Source: Thiodiazotropha sp040507035 (GTDB lineage Bacteria > Pseudomonadota > Gammaproteobacteria > Chromatiales > Chromatiaceae). Taken from it: a stretch of DNA of 64,000 nt. The stretch lies in the NCBI GenBank assembly GCA_040507035.1, contig JBEVVR010000055.1:1-64000 (forward strand), read 5' to 3'. The notes beneath the pieces were generated by a model. It was not told the DNA's origin. It saw only the letters and a list, made by a program, of their open reading frames with translations, and searched no databases. Positions 9,118 to 18,514 of this stretch are shown one piece after another. A program made the position numbers and the translations under genes. Position 1 is the first letter of the stretch; each line of letters starts with the position of its first letter.

Positions 9118-10191
9118 TCAGCGGTGCTCCAACAGGTAAAGATAGAGCTCCACATAGGCCTGCATGATCGTATCCCGGGCAAACTCTTGCGCCGCCCGCC
9201 GATGTCCGCTTGCCGCCATCTCCCGCCTCAGGCTGTCATCGCTCAAGGCACGCTCTATCGCCGCTGACAGGCGAAGCGGGTTTTCACACTCGAATACCAA
9301 CCCATCCTCTTCATGGCGCACCACCTCGGTGGCGCCCATGGAGGCTGATGTCACCAGGGGCTTGGCATATCCCCAGGCCTCGATGATCACGTTGCCGAAG
9401 GGTTCGGCATGAGTGGAGGGAAACACGATCAGGTCCGCCAGACGATAATAGGGATCAGGATTGAGCTGCCAACCCGCCCATATGATTCGATCATCGATGT
9501 TGGCTGCCTTAGCCTGATCGTGTAGGGCCTGTTTCAGCGGGCCGTCGCCCAGTATCACTTGCCAGACAGGCCGTCCGGCAACAACGGCTGGCAGACGGGC
9601 CAGCGCGTCGAGAAGAAACCTGTGCCCCTTGAACGGGACAAATCTGCCAGGGGTCATCAACACCCAGGCATCCTCGGGGATGCCAAGCTCGGCCTTGAGA
9701 CCTTGTGGCGCCGGCCCCGGGGGCGGCAAATCGGCGAAGTTGTAGAGATGGAATACCCGCTGCTTTGGCATTCCCGAGTTGATCAGGTAGTCGCAAATAC
9801 CCTTGGTGTTGCCGATCCAGGCATGGGCGTGGCGATAGCCGTCCAGTTTATAGTAGCCACCCAGCCTAGCCACATGCACCGGGCCATTCCCGGCGGGGAG
9901 ATGGGTGAGACGGGTCGCCCTCCCCATGTAGGTCTGCACGATATCCGGCTGCAGGCGTTTGACCAGACGACTCACTTCGATACGGGAGAGGGGATCCCAA
10001 ACCGTGCGCATGGCCAGGGGGTGGCAGGGCAGACCCGACCAGTGATCGCCATCAAGTTCATGATTGCGCCGTACACCGACCTCCGTGGAGTGACCCCGTT
10101 CGGCGAGGGCCGAAGAAAAACGCTGAAACCAGCGCTCCGCACCGCCGAAGCTTTTACTACCGATCAGCTGCAGTGAATGTATCTCGGACAT
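9118..10191 (-). CDS. Glycosyltransferase family 4
   Basis: A 357-residue GT-B enzyme. The N terminus has the GGAERWF loop that opens many GT4 sugar transferases. The C-terminal half has the donor site: MTPGRFVPFKGHRFLLDALARL, ILGDGPLK, and an E-x7-E-like motif in STHAEPFGNVIIEAWGYAKP. It starts two bases after the stop of the upstream GT4 gene, so the two are cotranscribed. It presumably adds a sugar to LPS core or another surface glycan; donor and acceptor are not predictable. Confidence 0.88.
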   Translation of the reverse strand: MSEIHSLQLIGSKSFGGAERWFQRFSSALAERGHSTEVGVRRNHELDGDHWSGLPCHPLAMRTVWDPLSRIEVSRLVKRLQPDIVQTYMGRATRLTHLPAGNGPVHVARLGGYYKLDGYRHAHAWIGNTKGICDYLINSGMPKQRVFHLYNFADLPPPGPAPQGLKAELGIPEDAWVLMTPGRFVPFKGHRFLLDALARLPAVVAGRPVWQVILGDGPLKQALHDQAKAANIDDRIIWAGWQLNPDPYYRLADLIVFPSTHAEPFGNVIIEAWGYAKPLVTSASMGATEVVRHEEDGLVFECENPLRLSAAIERALSDDSLRREMAASGHRRAAQEFARDTIMQAYVELYLYLLEHR

Positions 10192-10193
10192 CG

Positions 10194-11294
10194 CTACCCT
10201 ATCACCTCATCGGTCCCCAGGAGATCTCGATAGACCGTGAGGTTTCCCGATACCATCTGCTCAACCGAGAACTCGAGACGCATCTTCTCCCTACCTGCCT
10301 CACCCATACGCTGACGCAGTGACGCGTCATCCAGCAATTGATGCAGGGCCTCGGCCAATGCCTCCACACTACCCCCCGGCACCAGCAGGCCGTTGACCCC
10401 ATGCTCCACCGCCTCCGGCATGCCACCCGCATCCACCGCGACGATGGGCAGGCCCGCACTCGCCGCCTGCAGCAGGGAGACACCCAATCCCTCCATCAGC
10501 GCCGGATGCACCAGCAGGTCGAGACAGGGCAAGATGCGAGGCAGATCGTCGCGGAAACCGGCCTGGGTGACATGAGGTTGCAGCTGCAGCGCCTCGATCT
10601 GCTGCTCCAGCTCCTCCCGCAACGCCCCTTTACCGAATATCATCAACTGCAGCTGAGGAAAGGCCCGAATCAGCTTGGGCATGGCCTTCAGCAGATAACG
10701 ATGCCCCTTGCGGGGTATCAACTGTGCGATCACCCCCATGACCAAGGCACCATCCCGAAGGCCGAACTGCTCCCTGAACCAGGCCTTGTCACAAGGTTGC
10801 TGATAGTGCCCCACATCTACCGCGCTGCGCACACAGCGCAACTTCTGCTCCGCCACACCCTCTTTCCTGAGAACATCGGCAATACCTTGGGATATGGCAA
10901 CCACCCGGTCGTAGAGAGCATATTTCAAGGCCACCACTAAGCGCTGTTGCGGATTATCGACTCGCCGGGAAAGCACCGATTTGATACCACACATGCGTGC
11001 CGCCACCCCCCCCATTAGATCGGCCCCGCGCCGACTGTGGACGTGCACGATATCGGGACCATAGCGCTTGATCGATTGTCGCAGTCGAAAGATCAAAGCG
11101 AGATCAAGATCCCCCCCCATGGGCAACTCCTCCACAGCCACCCCGACCTCACGCGCCGCCCCAGCTACCGCACTGCCGGTAGGGCAGACCAGGAGCGACT
11201 CTATACCCTGTTGTTTGAGGCCCGAGAGCAGATAGACAACCTGTTTTGCACCACCATAGAGATGCTTACCGGCCTCGACGTGGAGTACTCTCAC
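10194..11294 (-). CDS. Glycosyltransferase family 4
   Basis: A 366-residue GT-B glycosyltransferase. The N-terminal GGAKQVVYLL acceptor-side loop, VHVHSRRGADLMG, the IAQLIPRKGHRYLL donor-domain start and the HPALMEGLGVSLLQAASAGLP E-x7-E region are all GT4 features. The GTG at 11294 is favoured over a TTG at 11309: a G-rich ribosome-binding site sits just before it, and the start then falls right after the preceding GT9 stop codon. The middle gene of a tightly packed GT9-GT4-GT4 unit. Confidence 0.87.
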   Translation of the reverse strand: MRVLHVEAGKHLYGGAKQVVYLLSGLKQQGIESLLVCPTGSAVAGAAREVGVAVEELPMGGDLDLALIFRLRQSIKRYGPDIVHVHSRRGADLMGGVAARMCGIKSVLSRRVDNPQQRLVVALKYALYDRVVAISQGIADVLRKEGVAEQKLRCVRSAVDVGHYQQPCDKAWFREQFGLRDGALVMGVIAQLIPRKGHRYLLKAMPKLIRAFPQLQLMIFGKGALREELEQQIEALQLQPHVTQAGFRDDLPRILPCLDLLVHPALMEGLGVSLLQAASAGLPIVAVDAGGMPEAVEHGVNGLLVPGGSVEALAEALHQLLDDASLRQRMGEAGREKMRLEFSVEQMVSGNLTVYRDLLGTDEVIG

Positions 11295-11295
11295 T

Positions 11296-12360
11296 CTAGC
11301 CCCCCTCAAAGGCGATCAACTCGGAAGCCCGACGCATCACTTCCATCACTTTGATATCCCGCATACAGTCATAACGACCTTTACAGGTGGGATTACGTTT
11401 ACAGGGGGAACAATCCCGGGCATGGTAGATCACCTTGGCGTTGTCATGGGTGGTATCGAGATAGGGCCGGGTGGAACCAAACAGACAGAGGGTTGGACGA
11501 CTCATCGCTATCCCCATATGGGTCAAACCGGTGTCGACACCGATAATCAGCGCCGCCCGCTCGATCAACGCTGCCGCCTGGCGCAAACTGGTTTCACCTG
11601 CGAGGTTGATCAATTGTGCAGAGCCATCGTTTTCAATAGCCGCCGCCGCGGTCTCGTCCCCCGGCCCGCCCAGCATTACCACGGGCAGGCCCCACTCCGC
11701 CTCGATTGCAGCCAATAGATCAATCCAAGAACGTCTGAGCCAGTGCTTTTGCGGACGTGTGGTGAATGGAGAGATCACGATGTACCCCTGTTGCAGCCCA
11801 TTTGTCACTATCAGCGTCTGTGCATAGTCACGGTCCGCTTCACTCAAACCGATCCGCATCTCGAAACTATCAGTGGTCAGCCCTAACTGTTGGGCGAAGT
11901 AGAGGTATTCCGAAGCGATACGTCTTGGCTCGCCTCCCTTTTCAATAACCCGATTCATCAGCCATTGACTACCCTCTCTGGAACCCAGGCCGATACAGGT
12001 TCCAGCCCCTGACAGCCAGGTCAGAAAACCGCTTTTCATCAAGCCTTGCACATCCAGGGCGATATCGAAATGGTGGCTCCTAAGCTCATCCCTGAATGCT
12101 CTCAGCGCCTGCCACAGACCACGCCATTGCCGCTGTTTCCAGTGACTCTTCCACTGCTGTCTCGGCCAGACGATGACCCTGTCCAGACCGGGATGGTGCT
12201 GCAGCAGGCCTTTCGATTCCTCCTGTACCAACCAACTGATGTGCGCGCCCGGGTAGCGCAGACGAATCGCATCAATCAAGGGTGTTGCAAAGACGATATC
12301 CCCGATCGCGCTGAGGCGAACGATCAATATCGACGGATTTTCAAGGTCAGGCAATTTCAC
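11296..12360 (-). CDS. Glycosyltransferase family 9 (LPS heptosyltransferase type)
   Basis: A 354-residue GT9 protein resembling WaaC/WaaF/WaaQ enzymes that move heptose from ADP-heptose to the LPS inner core. The N terminus RLSAIGDIVFATPLIDAIR is diagnostic. The C-terminal GVDTGLTHMGIAMSRPTLCLFGST donor-site segment is also typical. It uses a GTG start at 12360. A cysteine cluster near the C terminus (ARDCSPCKRNPTCKGRYDCM) is characteristic of many heptosyltransferases. The presence of hldE nearby fits the ADP-heptose donor. Which heptose it adds cannot be assigned. Confidence 0.88.
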   Translation of the reverse strand: MKLPDLENPSILIVRLSAIGDIVFATPLIDAIRLRYPGAHISWLVQEESKGLLQHHPGLDRVIVWPRQQWKSHWKQRQWRGLWQALRAFRDELRSHHFDIALDVQGLMKSGFLTWLSGAGTCIGLGSREGSQWLMNRVIEKGGEPRRIASEYLYFAQQLGLTTDSFEMRIGLSEADRDYAQTLIVTNGLQQGYIVISPFTTRPQKHWLRRSWIDLLAAIEAEWGLPVVMLGGPGDETAAAAIENDGSAQLINLAGETSLRQAAALIERAALIIGVDTGLTHMGIAMSRPTLCLFGSTRPYLDTTHDNAKVIYHARDCSPCKRNPTCKGRYDCMRDIKVMEVMRRASELIAFEGG

Positions 12361-12434
12361 AATAATCTTGGGCGGAGCTTCAGCAGTCTAACCCCAGGGT
12401 TCCGGTAAATCCCGCCTATAGTACAAGCTGGCAG

Positions 12435-13565
12435 ATGAATATGTTAGCGTTAACCCTTAGCTATGCGTTTCAACTCATGCACAAAGTCGACAACCCCGAA
12501 CTGATCTACCTGGGCCGAAGTCGGTTGCACCGCAACCGCGCCAATCTGATCCAGACCCTGCACACTGTTGCCGCTCTCTCCGAGATTGGGGTGAAGACCC
12601 GACTCTATCTTCCGCCCTGGCATAAGACCATCTCAGCACAACAGCGATGCGAGGAGATGGGAATCGAGGCCATTCCCGACATCAGGGGAGTGCAACTCTT
12701 ACACCGACGCTGGCCGACCACCCTGTTTCCGCGTTTCCATAAGCGCACACTATGCAGTGCCAAGGCTGTCTACGTACGCTCTCCAGAGCTCAGTCTGGGT
12801 TTGGCTTCACAGCGGATCCATCACCATTTCGAGGTGCATACCCTGCAACCCATGCGTAGAAAGGGTCTGCTGAACAGGATCATTGATCTGCATCGCCAGG
12901 GGCTGATCGGTTACCTCATTCCAATCAGCAAAAGCGCGGCGGCCGCGCTGATTGCAGCGGGTGCGGACGAACGACGCATCCATGTCAGTCCATCCGGTGT
13001 CGATTTGAAACGCTTTGAGGCTATCCCTTCCCTCGACCTTCAGCGTCTGCCAAGACCCCGGATCGTCTATCTCGGCAGAATCAGCCTCGACCGGGGTCTG
13101 GGGATCCTGAATCACCTCGCATCGAGTGATTGCGGTGAAGTGCGCCTGGTCGGCGATTGCGAAGATCAACCGATGGATCTTCCCAACATAGATCACCGCC
13201 CCGCTGTTCCCCATCGCCAGGTGTCGGCCCTCTATGCCGAGAGCGAAATGGTGGTCCTCCCTTATCAACCGCAGCTGGAGCATGCCGATGGCATCAGTCC
13301 GATGAAGCTGTTCGAGGCGATGGCAGCCGCTAGGGTGATTATCGCCAGCGACATTCCGCCCCTGAGGGAGGTCCTGCAGCATGGCCACAATGCACTGCTG
13401 GCAGATCCAGAGGATCCAACCGCTTGGGAAGAGGCCGTAAAAACACTTAGGCAGAATCCCCAACTGGCAGGTAAACTTGCGCAGCAGGCAAGGCAGGACG
13501 CAGTTGCCTACAGCTGGCCCGAGAGAGCCGCTGGCATTGCCAAGGCGATCGGCTTGAGAAGCTAG
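12435..13565 (+). CDS. Glycosyltransferase family 4
   Basis: A 376-residue GT4-like enzyme, divergent from the GT9 operon. The donor domain starts at RIVYLGRISLDRGLGIL. VLPYQPQLEHADGISPMKLFEAMAAARVIIASDIPPLREVL carries the EAMA-type donor-binding region and the usual C-terminal tail. The N-terminal acceptor domain lacks the usual GG(A/V)ER loop and instead starts with a region rich in Asn, Arg and His (LHRNRANLIQTL), so its acceptor may differ from the other GT4s here. It lies just upstream of the O-antigen ligase-like gene on the same strand. Confidence 0.82.
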   Translation: MNMLALTLSYAFQLMHKVDNPELIYLGRSRLHRNRANLIQTLHTVAALSEIGVKTRLYLPPWHKTISAQQRCEEMGIEAIPDIRGVQLLHRRWPTTLFPRFHKRTLCSAKAVYVRSPELSLGLASQRIHHHFEVHTLQPMRRKGLLNRIIDLHRQGLIGYLIPISKSAAAALIAAGADERRIHVSPSGVDLKRFEAIPSLDLQRLPRPRIVYLGRISLDRGLGILNHLASSDCGEVRLVGDCEDQPMDLPNIDHRPAVPHRQVSALYAESEMVVLPYQPQLEHADGISPMKLFEAMAAARVIIASDIPPLREVLQHGHNALLADPEDPTAWEEAVKTLRQNPQLAGKLAQQARQDAVAYSWPERAAGIAKAIGLRS

Positions 13566-13648
13566 GACCGATCATGACTAATTCAATCGGCACTGTTGTC
13601 ACTTAAACTAAGCAGTGACAGGCCCATAGATAGGAATCATAAAGGTTA

Positions 13649-15016
13649 ATGTTGGAAATGTTTCGGCAGAGCCTGCTCCCGATGGAGAGACCCGCCACGA
13701 CACCTGAGATGATCAGTAACTGGCTCGGTCTGGTCGGACTCTATCTGTTTGCATTCTTCTCCCTTTTGAGCGTAGCCGGGGCCAATATCGGTCTCGCACT
13801 GATGCTCATCGGCCTAGTGTTATCGAAACAGGCATGGAGAGGGCTGTGGCGGCAATCCATAACCTGGTTCTGCCTGCTATTGATTACCTATATCATCCTG
13901 CGTGTCTACTGGTCACTAGGGGAGATCACCGCGGAACAGGAGACTCAGATCGATCAAACCAAAGACTGGGTACAGCTGTTTCTCTTTTTTATTCCAGCCT
14001 GGTGGTTAAGCCAGGGCAAACAACGGATTACCATCAGCATCATTCTGATGTTCACCGGCCTTGCCCTCGGGATGGTCTCCTCGCTGGATGGCGAAACCCT
14101 GTCACAGAGCCTGCAAGGGGTACGCTCTGGGCTCCACTTTGGCAAGCCCATCATATTGGGTTTCGTCTGTGCAGCCGCGATCCTGGGGCTGACTGCGCTG
14201 GCCATCTATTGGCTGGATCCAGAGCAGCAATCGGATAGGCTCACCACGGCAGTGCGTCTGGGCCTGACACTGCTGGCCACTCTCTTTTTCACCCAAGGCG
14301 TGATCATCAGTCAATCCCGGGGAGTCTGGCTTGCCATTCTCATCGCCCTGCCCTCTCTTTTCCTTACCATGCGCTATGCCGCTCCCCGCCGCCAAGCCAT
14401 CAAGATCCGGCTTCGCTATCCCCTGATTGGCTTAATTGCGATCAGTGCCGTGATCGTGACAGTGAATTGGAATACCATCAGCCAGCGCATCGCCAGTGAG
14501 AGTGAGGGCTGGAACACTATTGTCAATCAGGGCCTCGATGAGGCGCCCCTGGATGCCTCCTCCTATCGCCTCCACCTGTGGCAGTTCGGCTTGAGAAAAT
14601 GGCTGGAGCGACCCTTTTTCGGCTGGGGCCCCGGTACCACCCACGCCCTGGTGGAGGCGGAAAACAATATCGCACTGCAGGATCCCCCCGGCTCTAGCTT
14701 CGATCATCTGCACAACGCCTATCTGGAGGTCGTATTCCAGTTGGGACTGCTGGGTATTCTGCTTATCGCCCTGATCAGCGGGGTAATGATTTCAAAACTG
14801 GTTGATAGTTACCGCAAGAAACGACTGTCGATCTATTTCCTCGCCTTCCTGGCGAGTAATTTCGTACTCATCGCCATCTACAGCCTGACAGACTTCAGAC
14901 ATCTCCACTGGAACTGGCGTTTCTATTGGCTGATCATCGCCGGTGCCACCCTCGCCTTTGACCTGGTCAGCCGAAGGCCTGCCGGCAAACGGACAGAACA
15001 TGGTCAAGCGGATTGA
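13649..15016 (+). CDS. O-antigen ligase-like membrane protein (Wzy_C/WaaL family)
   Basis: A 455-residue polytopic protein with about ten hydrophobic segments. A large periplasmic loop near residues 280-360 carries the family signature: RLHLWQFGLRKWLERPFFGWGPGT, then the conserved DHLHNAYLEVVFQLGLLG motif with its catalytic His. WaaL ligates undecaprenyl-linked O-antigen or a related glycan to lipid A-core in the periplasm. A Wzy-type polymerase cannot be excluded because both share this domain, but the core-biosynthesis context favours a ligase. Its end overlaps the next GT4 start by 17 bp. Confidence 0.82.
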   Translation: MLEMFRQSLLPMERPATTPEMISNWLGLVGLYLFAFFSLLSVAGANIGLALMLIGLVLSKQAWRGLWRQSITWFCLLLITYIILRVYWSLGEITAEQETQIDQTKDWVQLFLFFIPAWWLSQGKQRITISIILMFTGLALGMVSSLDGETLSQSLQGVRSGLHFGKPIILGFVCAAAILGLTALAIYWLDPEQQSDRLTTAVRLGLTLLATLFFTQGVIISQSRGVWLAILIALPSLFLTMRYAAPRRQAIKIRLRYPLIGLIAISAVIVTVNWNTISQRIASESEGWNTIVNQGLDEAPLDASSYRLHLWQFGLRKWLERPFFGWGPGTTHALVEAENNIALQDPPGSSFDHLHNAYLEVVFQLGLLGILLIALISGVMISKLVDSYRKKRLSIYFLAFLASNFVLIAIYSLTDFRHLHWNWRFYWLIIAGATLAFDLVSRRPAGKRTEHGQAD

Positions 15017-16142
15017 TCAACGCCCCGACCTCTCGATTCTGGCCTCCTTCTCCGGTGAAGGCGGGGTGGAGCGCATGGTGCTGAACCTGGTGAACGCCAT
15101 GGCTGAGCGTGGCTTGCACATCGACCTGCTGCTGATCAAGACCCGCAGCAGGCATCTCAGTGAGATCCATCCCGCAGTCAACCGTATCGACCTGGGTAGC
15201 CGCCACACCGCCACCAGTCTGCTGCCCCTCGCCCGTTATCTGCAACGCGCCCAGCCACCCTGCCTGCTTGCGGCAAAGGACAGGGCCGGCCGCATTGCGG
15301 TGCTTGCCCGCTTTCTGGTGGCAGCAAGCCAGACCCGTTTGGTGTTGCGCCTGGGCACCAATCTCACCGCCGCCTTCGCCCACAAGTCGCCTTGGCGGCT
15401 GTTGTTACGGCGCCTGCCCATCCGTCTGCTCTATCCCCGCATCGATCGCATCATTGCGGTATCGGAGGGGGTCAGGAAGGACACCTTGGCGGTCTCCGGG
15501 GTCGCACCGGAGAAGGTTGTGGTGGTGCGCAATCCGGTAATAACGCCTCAGTTACTGGAGGCGGCGGATGCCCCTTCACCACACCCCTGGCTGGACGATG
15601 CGGAAATACCGGTGATTCTCGGCGTCGGGCGGCTGACGGTACAAAAGGACTTCCCCACCCTATTACGCGCCTTTGCCGAGCTGCGCTCGCAGCGGCCCTG
15701 CCGGCTCATCATCCTCGGCGATGGCCGCCAGCGGGAGAAGCTGCTCACCATGAGCGAAGAGCTGGGTATTTCGGATGCGCTGGCGCTACCCGGTTTCACT
15801 GCCAATCCCTACGCCTATGTGAAACGGGCGGGCCTGTTCGTACTCTCCTCCCGCTGGGAGGGCTCTCCCAACGCCCTCACCGAGGCGATGGCGCTGGGTA
15901 CCCCGGTGGTCTCCACCGACTGCCCCAGTGGACCGGACGAACTGCTCGACGGCGGACGCATAGCACCACTGGTGCCGATGGGCGACTGGCAGGCGCTTTT
16001 CGAGGCGATGCAGCGGACGCTTGAAGATCCGCCGGACCCGGCCCTTCTGCGTGAATCCGTTCGGGAATACAATGCGCAACAGAGCGCCACCCATTACCTT
16101 GAAGCCATGGGACTTGCCAGTGTCTGTAAAGAAACAATATGA
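15000..16142 (+). CDS. Glycosyltransferase family 4
   Basis: A 380-residue GT4 enzyme. ATG 15000 (MVKRIDQRPDLSIL) is chosen because the longer reading from 14943 runs deep inside the upstream ligase gene. Features are GEGGVERMVLNLV at the N terminus, LGVGRLTVQKDFPTLLRAF, LGDGRQREKL and SSRWEGSPNALTEAMALGTPVVSTDCPSGP. It closely resembles the two GT4 proteins encoded at 34723-36976, so the three look like one paralogue family split between two loci. Confidence 0.88.
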   Translation: MVKRIDQRPDLSILASFSGEGGVERMVLNLVNAMAERGLHIDLLLIKTRSRHLSEIHPAVNRIDLGSRHTATSLLPLARYLQRAQPPCLLAAKDRAGRIAVLARFLVAASQTRLVLRLGTNLTAAFAHKSPWRLLLRRLPIRLLYPRIDRIIAVSEGVRKDTLAVSGVAPEKVVVVRNPVITPQLLEAADAPSPHPWLDDAEIPVILGVGRLTVQKDFPTLLRAFAELRSQRPCRLIILGDGRQREKLLTMSEELGISDALALPGFTANPYAYVKRAGLFVLSSRWEGSPNALTEAMALGTPVVSTDCPSGPDELLDGGRIAPLVPMGDWQALFEAMQRTLEDPPDPALLRESVREYNAQQSATHYLEAMGLASVCKETI

Positions 16143-16154
16143 ACGCAGGGAGGC

Positions 16155-16254
16155 GCCTGACGGTTATCTTTCTCCGACGCCCCGACAGCACATCCCTGTG
16201 CTGACGGGGCTTGCGCGGCATCCCTGCCGCTTCTACGAAAGACAACCGTCAGGC
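16155..16254. repeat. Three-stem palindromic repeat, copy 2 (inverted)
   Basis: An 18-bp outer stem pairs 16155-16172 with 16237-16254. It has a single A-C mismatch when read on the plus strand, which becomes a G-U wobble on the minus strand. Inside are CAGCAC/GTGCTG (16186-16191 with 16198-16203) flanked by CCCC/GGGG, and GCGGC/GCCGC (16215-16219 with 16226-16230). On the minus strand both loops read AGGGAT. It matches copy 1 (23-128) in the core, but the outer stem differs in sequence while staying paired. Confidence 0.8.
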
Positions 16255-16283
16255 ACCGGAGGTAGAAACATTTTCATTGTTTC

Positions 16284-17009
16284 ATGGCAGACACTAGTAA
16301 AAGTCTGCTAACGCTAAGAGCAATACCGATGCTGCTGTCAGTCAAATACAACTTCCTATTCGTACATATCGCCAAAACCGGCGGCACCAGCGTACGCGCC
16401 GCACTGCAATCCCTGCGCTGGCGCGACCCCTGGTACTACCCCATGTATCTCTGTTCGCGCCTCAGCCATCTCAGCGGTCATAGACTGGGCAGCAAATTCC
16501 CCAGACACTCCCGCATCGTCGCCGCCAAGGAGATGCTGCCCGAACAATTTTTCGAGCAACTCTTCAAGTTTGCCATCGTGCGCAACCCCTGGGACCTGCA
16601 GGTCAGCTCCTACCACCATATCCGTCGTGAAAGACCCCACCTGATCGCCCACATCGAAGACTTCGACCACTTCATACGCTGGAAGCTCGATGCGGAACGC
16701 CCCTATCAATACCATATAGACACCTCGATCCAGTCACAGCTTGACTATCTGATCGACCTGCAGGGCAATATCCTGGTCGACTTCATTGGCCATTACGAAA
16801 CCCTGGGCAGAGACTTCAACGAAATCACCCAACGCATCGGTGTCAAGCATCTGCAACTGCCCCACAAACGCATGGCCAACGACAGAAAGAACGACTATCG
16901 CAGCTACTACTCCGATGAACTGGCGGCGCTGGTGGGTGACTACTTTCGCAAGGATATCGAGGCGCTGGGATACAGCTTCGATCCGCCGGCAGATAGCGGC
17001 CGTGAATGA
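16284..17009 (+). CDS. Sulfotransferase family protein
   Basis: A 241-residue protein with PAPS-dependent sulfotransferase signatures: the 5'-phosphosulfate loop HIAKTGGTSVR (residues 28-38) and the 3'-phosphate binding segment FAIVRNPWDLQVSSYHH near residues 95-111. The family is Sulfotransfer_2-like and often sulfates carbohydrates. The start is uncertain: ATG 16284 lacks a clear ribosome-binding site and ATG 16329 (MLLSVKYNFLF) is an alternative that keeps the catalytic loop. It ends the LPS glycan locus, suggesting sulfation of core or O-antigen sugars; that role is inferred. Confidence 0.8.
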   Translation: MADTSKSLLTLRAIPMLLSVKYNFLFVHIAKTGGTSVRAALQSLRWRDPWYYPMYLCSRLSHLSGHRLGSKFPRHSRIVAAKEMLPEQFFEQLFKFAIVRNPWDLQVSSYHHIRRERPHLIAHIEDFDHFIRWKLDAERPYQYHIDTSIQSQLDYLIDLQGNILVDFIGHYETLGRDFNEITQRIGVKHLQLPHKRMANDRKNDYRSYYSDELAALVGDYFRKDIEALGYSFDPPADSGRE

Positions 17010-17058
17010 AAGCTGGTTAATGCCTAGCAATAATAGGTCCGCAAATGGATTTATTCCG

Positions 17059-18369
17059 TTAGTGCAGTTTGATTGCCGGATCGATGCTCCGTCGCAACAT
17101 GCGCGCCAGGGTGGTGAGTCCGGTACGCCATACACCGAACAGGGTCAGCTGATGCATCTTATAGAGGGAGAGGTATACCCAGCGGGCGATCCAGCCGCTG
17201 ACTCGAACACTGCCGGTAATCGCCCCCATCAGACTACCCACGGTGCTGTAGCGCCCCAGGGTAACCAGTGATCCGTAATCCCTGTAGATATAGCGTTTAT
17301 CGAAACTACGCCCATTGAGCCTCGTTATCAGCGCCTTGGCGACGAAAGAGGCCTGCTGATGGGCTGCCTGAGCCCGCGGCGGCACCAGATCCCCCTCCTC
17401 GTTCATGACACAGGCGGCACAATCGCCGATGGCATAGATGCGCTCATCGTCCTCCAGGGTCAGGTCGGGATTGACCCTCAACTGGTTGATGGGACTGGCA
17501 CCGAGACCGAGGTCGCCAAGAAAATCGGGACCCTTGATACCAGCGGCCCACACCTTGATCGTGGCTGGAATTACCAGGCCGGAAGCAGTGTGGACCGCGT
17601 CTGCCGTCACCTGGGTGACCTTCTCCGAGACATGCACCTGGATCCCCAGGCGTTCCAGCTCCTGATGCACCTGGCCGGAGAGCTTCTCGGGCAGTGCAGG
17701 GAGGATGCGGGGGCCGGCGTCGAGGATATGCAGCCGCACATGGCGGTCCGGTTCGATGGTCTCGAAGCCGTACTGGGCGATCTGACGGGTGACCTGATGC
17801 AGCTGGGCCGCCAGCTCCACACCGGTGGCGCCGGCGCCGACGATGGCCACATCCAGCTGCCCCTCCCGTAGCGGCTCTTTCTGGGTATTGGCGCGGATCA
17901 GCGCCTCCAGCAGCTGTTGCTGAAAGGCACTGGCCTGGGACTTGGTGTCGAGCATAAGACAGTGCTCCTTGACCCCGGGGATGCCGAAGTCGTTGCTCAC
18001 ACTGCCGATGGCGAAGATCAGGTAGTCATAGGAAAAGCTGCGGCGGGGAATCAACTCCTCCCCCTTGTCGTTGAGCAGCGGGGCCAGAATAACCTTGCGC
18101 TCGACCCGGTCCAGGTCCGACATGACGCCGAGGCGGAAGCGGTAGTGGTTCCAGCGGGCATGGGCCAGGTAGCCCAGGGCGTGCTGGTCCGGATCGAAGG
18201 TCCCCGCCGCCACCTGATGCAGCAACGGCTTCCAGACATGGGTGCGGGTGGCGTCGATCAGGGTGATCTGCGCCTTCCCCCGCTTACCGAGTTTGCGGCC
18301 CAGGCGGGTGGCGAGCTCAAGCCCAGCGGCACCGCCGCCGACGACAATTATCTTCGGGGTCTCCGACAT
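17059..18369 (-). CDS. ndh: Type II NADH dehydrogenase (NAD(P)/FAD-dependent oxidoreductase)
   Basis: A non-proton-pumping NADH:quinone oxidoreductase. The 436 residues include an N-terminal FAD-binding GGGAAGLELA (from about residue 11), a second dinucleotide fold VAIVGAGATGVELAAQL near residue 174 for NADH, and YAIGDCA near 315 for FAD. The DATRTHVWKPLLHQVAAG segment is typical of NDH-2 rather than of ferredoxin reductases. The hydrophobic/basic C-terminal region probably anchors it to the membrane. It is convergent with the sulfotransferase gene and divergent from the Fic gene. Confidence 0.92.
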   Translation of the reverse strand: MSETPKIIVVGGGAAGLELATRLGRKLGKRGKAQITLIDATRTHVWKPLLHQVAAGTFDPDQHALGYLAHARWNHYRFRLGVMSDLDRVERKVILAPLLNDKGEELIPRRSFSYDYLIFAIGSVSNDFGIPGVKEHCLMLDTKSQASAFQQQLLEALIRANTQKEPLREGQLDVAIVGAGATGVELAAQLHQVTRQIAQYGFETIEPDRHVRLHILDAGPRILPALPEKLSGQVHQELERLGIQVHVSEKVTQVTADAVHTASGLVIPATIKVWAAGIKGPDFLGDLGLGASPINQLRVNPDLTLEDDERIYAIGDCAACVMNEEGDLVPPRAQAAHQQASFVAKALITRLNGRSFDKRYIYRDYGSLVTLGRYSTVGSLMGAITGSVRVSGWIARWVYLSLYKMHQLTLFGVWRTGLTTLARMLRRSIDPAIKLH

Positions 18370-18514
18370 CGATGGCTCCAGTGTGATAAGTAGATTTGAA
18401 AAGGGTATTTACAAAATTTATAAATAGATACTCTATCAGCTTGATTCTTCCTTGTCCCAATTACTGCGAATAAGGGCCATTCCCGTCTTGAATTTTGATG
18501 CACCCCATTTAAAA

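Noticed and set aside
15877..16245. 122-residue minus-strand frame through the GT4 end and repeat copy 2
   Set aside because: The reading passes through the palindromic element and the GT4 gene; such spurious reading frames commonly arise over these repeats.
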